Shown one piece after another: positions 6,043 through 7,082 of a stretch of DNA of 7,082 nucleotides. Every line of letters begins with the position of its first letter. The first letter of the stretch is position 1. The translations under genes and the position numbers were made by a program. The notes beneath the pieces were generated by a model. It was not told the origin of the DNA. It was given only the letters and a program-made list of their open reading frames with translations, and did not search any database. Where the stretch lies: NCBI GenBank assembly GCA_030600135.1, contig JAUVMS010000172.1, positions 1-7,082 on the forward strand, given 5' to 3'. This DNA comes from Hyphomicrobiales bacterium (lineage in GTDB: Bacteria > Pseudomonadota > Alphaproteobacteria > Rhizobiales > JAUVMS01).

Positions 6043-6416
6043 GGGCTGAGGGCATAGCCGAGCCGGATGAGCTTGTCACCACTGTGTGCATCCCGGACCG
6101 TTCCGACCTGACACTTCGCGCCGCTAACGGTTGCACGCGGCTTGGGCATGCCTGGAAGAAGCGCCCAAAAAAGCACGAAACATGTGCACATCAACACAAT
6201 GGGCCCAACACAGGTGCATGTCGCGTCAAGAGGGTCGAGCTTCGCCCTGGTGTGTCGAGCCGCAGCATGGCGTCATGCGCGGATGGTGACCGAGTTCAGG
6301 CCGGATTATCAAAATCTTGCATCGGAAAGTCAGTGTGGAAATTGAAGGTTAATGTTTTTGAATTAGAGTTTCAACAATCAGGAATTAATTCGGGCTGTTC
6401 CACGGTATTGGCTGTT
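6043..6416. other. divergent intergenic region between ABC-F and the M48 protease
   Basis: This 374-bp gap separates two genes transcribed away from each other and should hold both promoters. It contains repeat copy B (6132-6219). From about 6340 the composition falls sharply to AT-rich. TTGAAG at 6342-6347 is a possible -35 for the protease gene, but the hexamer 17 bp later (AGAGTT) is poor, so I do not call a promoter. TTGAA at 6342-6346 and TTCAA at 6369-6373 form a short inverted pair. A small open frame at 6142-6345 overlaps the repeat and is not supported as a gene. Confidence 0.5.
6132..6219 (-). repeat. copy B of the 88-bp direct repeat, upstream of the ABC-F gene
   Basis: This is the counterpart of 3920-4007 at a constant offset of 2212 bp. 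All five cores fall at identical relative positions: TGCAC (6132), GCGCCCAAAA (6161), GTGCA (6184), GCCCAAC (6203) and GTGCAT (6214). The central site here is a perfect palindrome, ATGTGCACAT (6182-6191). It lies 89 bp upstream of the ABC-F start on the same relative strand as copy A has to fic, so both copies point the same way toward a minus-strand gene. Confidence 0.6.
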
Positions 6417-7082
6417 ATGAAGAGTTACGGTTCCAGGCTCCACATTCTCACGAACTATATTAAATCGGTTCTATTGTTGATTTTTCTAGTTGTGCTCATT
6501 TTTGTTCTCTCAATATGCGTCGCATTGGTCATCGAAACTTTTACGGCCGAGTACGAAATTTACTACTATTATGAAGCCGATGACATTTTCTTTTATTTAC
6601 TCGCTTTAGCAATTACCGACGTCATACATTATGCTCCCCAGATCGCGATATTCTGCGTCATCTGGATCGCCATCGGCTTCCTGTTGAACCAAACGTTGAT
6701 CTGTGGCGCAACGGGCGCTCGAAGCGTCGATGCGAAACGCGCTCCTCGAGTCCACCGTCTGCTGTCCGGGTTATGCCAACGCCATGGCATAGACATGCCG
6801 AAACTGGCAATGATCGATGTGCCTGAAATGAACGCCTATGCCAGTGGATTGAACCGCGATCAGTACACCGTTACCGTGACCACGGGATTGACGAAAAAAC
6901 TCAACGACGATGAATTGGAAACAGTGCTGGCGCACGAGTTGACCCATATTCGAAACAACGATGTGCGCCTCATGGTTATTGCTTCGGTGATTGCTGGATC
7001 GTTCGTTTTTGTCGGAGAAATGCTCTTTTGTTCGTTTCGCAAGTCTATGATTCTGATATTTGGTAGCGACGAAGACGATATG
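6417..7082 (+). CDS. M48-family (HtpX-like) membrane zinc metalloprotease, N-terminal part
   Basis: The first 222 codons are visible, with no stop before the window ends. Residues about 17-40 and 57-93 are hydrophobic and should cross or enter the inner membrane, as in HtpX, placing the catalytic domain in the cytoplasm. The zinc-binding HExxH is HELTH at 173-177 (His173, Glu174, His177), in the family context DDELETVLAHELTHIRNNDV; the third zinc ligand, a downstream glutamate, would lie past the window. Upstream, MNAYASGLNR (138-147) and VTVTTGL (152-158) are typical M48 sequences. HtpX-type proteases degrade damaged membrane proteins during stress. ATG 6417 gives a normal N-terminus but lacks a clear ribosome binding site. 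GTG 6333, preceded by GGAAAG, is an in-frame alternative adding 28 residues. The first third is AT-rich, unlike the rest of the window. Confidence 0.88.
   Translation, partial: MKSYGSRLHILTNYIKSVLLLIFLVVLIFVLSICVALVIETFTAEYEIYYYYEADDIFFYLLALAITDVIHYAPQIAIFCVIWIAIGFLLNQTLICGATGARSVDAKRAPRVHRLLSGLCQRHGIDMPKLAMIDVPEMNAYASGLNRDQYTVTVTTGLTKKLNDDELETVLAHELTHIRNNDVRLMVIASVIAGSFVFVGEMLFCSFRKSMILIFGSDEDDM

Overview
The window is chromosomal DNA from a high-GC Gram-negative bacterium. Codon use, gene style and protein sequences look alphaproteobacterial, most likely Hyphomicrobiales (Rhizobiales). That placement is inferred from recollection of the families, not from a search.

Layout. (1) 1-860, plus strand: the 3' end of an unrecognised gene, then a small membrane-anchored protein of 219 residues with a faint lytic-transglycosylase-like motif order. 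(2) 857-1152: a 296-bp segment bounded by about 33-bp imperfect inverted repeats. It looks like a MITE-like or long-palindrome repeat, and its left arm supplies the stop codon of the preceding gene. (3) 1234-2621, plus strand: a two-gene operon with an ATGA overlap, encoding an ABC exporter of the FetA/FetB (YbbL/YbbM, UPF0014) type, implicated in iron export in E. coli. (4) 2696-3907, minus strand: a Fic-domain enzyme with an N-terminal autoinhibitory motif and a C-terminal winged-helix-like region. It converges on fetB. (5) 4108-6042, minus strand: an ABC-F family ribosome-associated ATPase, closest in architecture to Uup/YheS proteins. (6) 6043-6416: an intergenic region that becomes strongly AT-rich. 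(7) 6417-7082, plus strand: the first 222 codons of an M48/HtpX-like membrane zinc metalloprotease that runs off the window.

The protein-coding content is mostly of known families. The exporter genes clearly work together; the others look like independent housekeeping or stress functions.

The parts the gene calls do not explain are two repeats. One is the inverted-repeat element. The other is an 88-bp direct repeat present once upstream of fic (3920-4007) and once upstream of the ABC-F gene (6132-6219). Its copies align without gaps, and GTGCA and GCCCAA motifs keep exactly the same spacing, which suggests a shared regulatory module or a dispersed extragenic repeat. I see no tRNA, rRNA, CRISPR array or insertion-sequence transposase, and no clear case for a wholly new multi-gene system.
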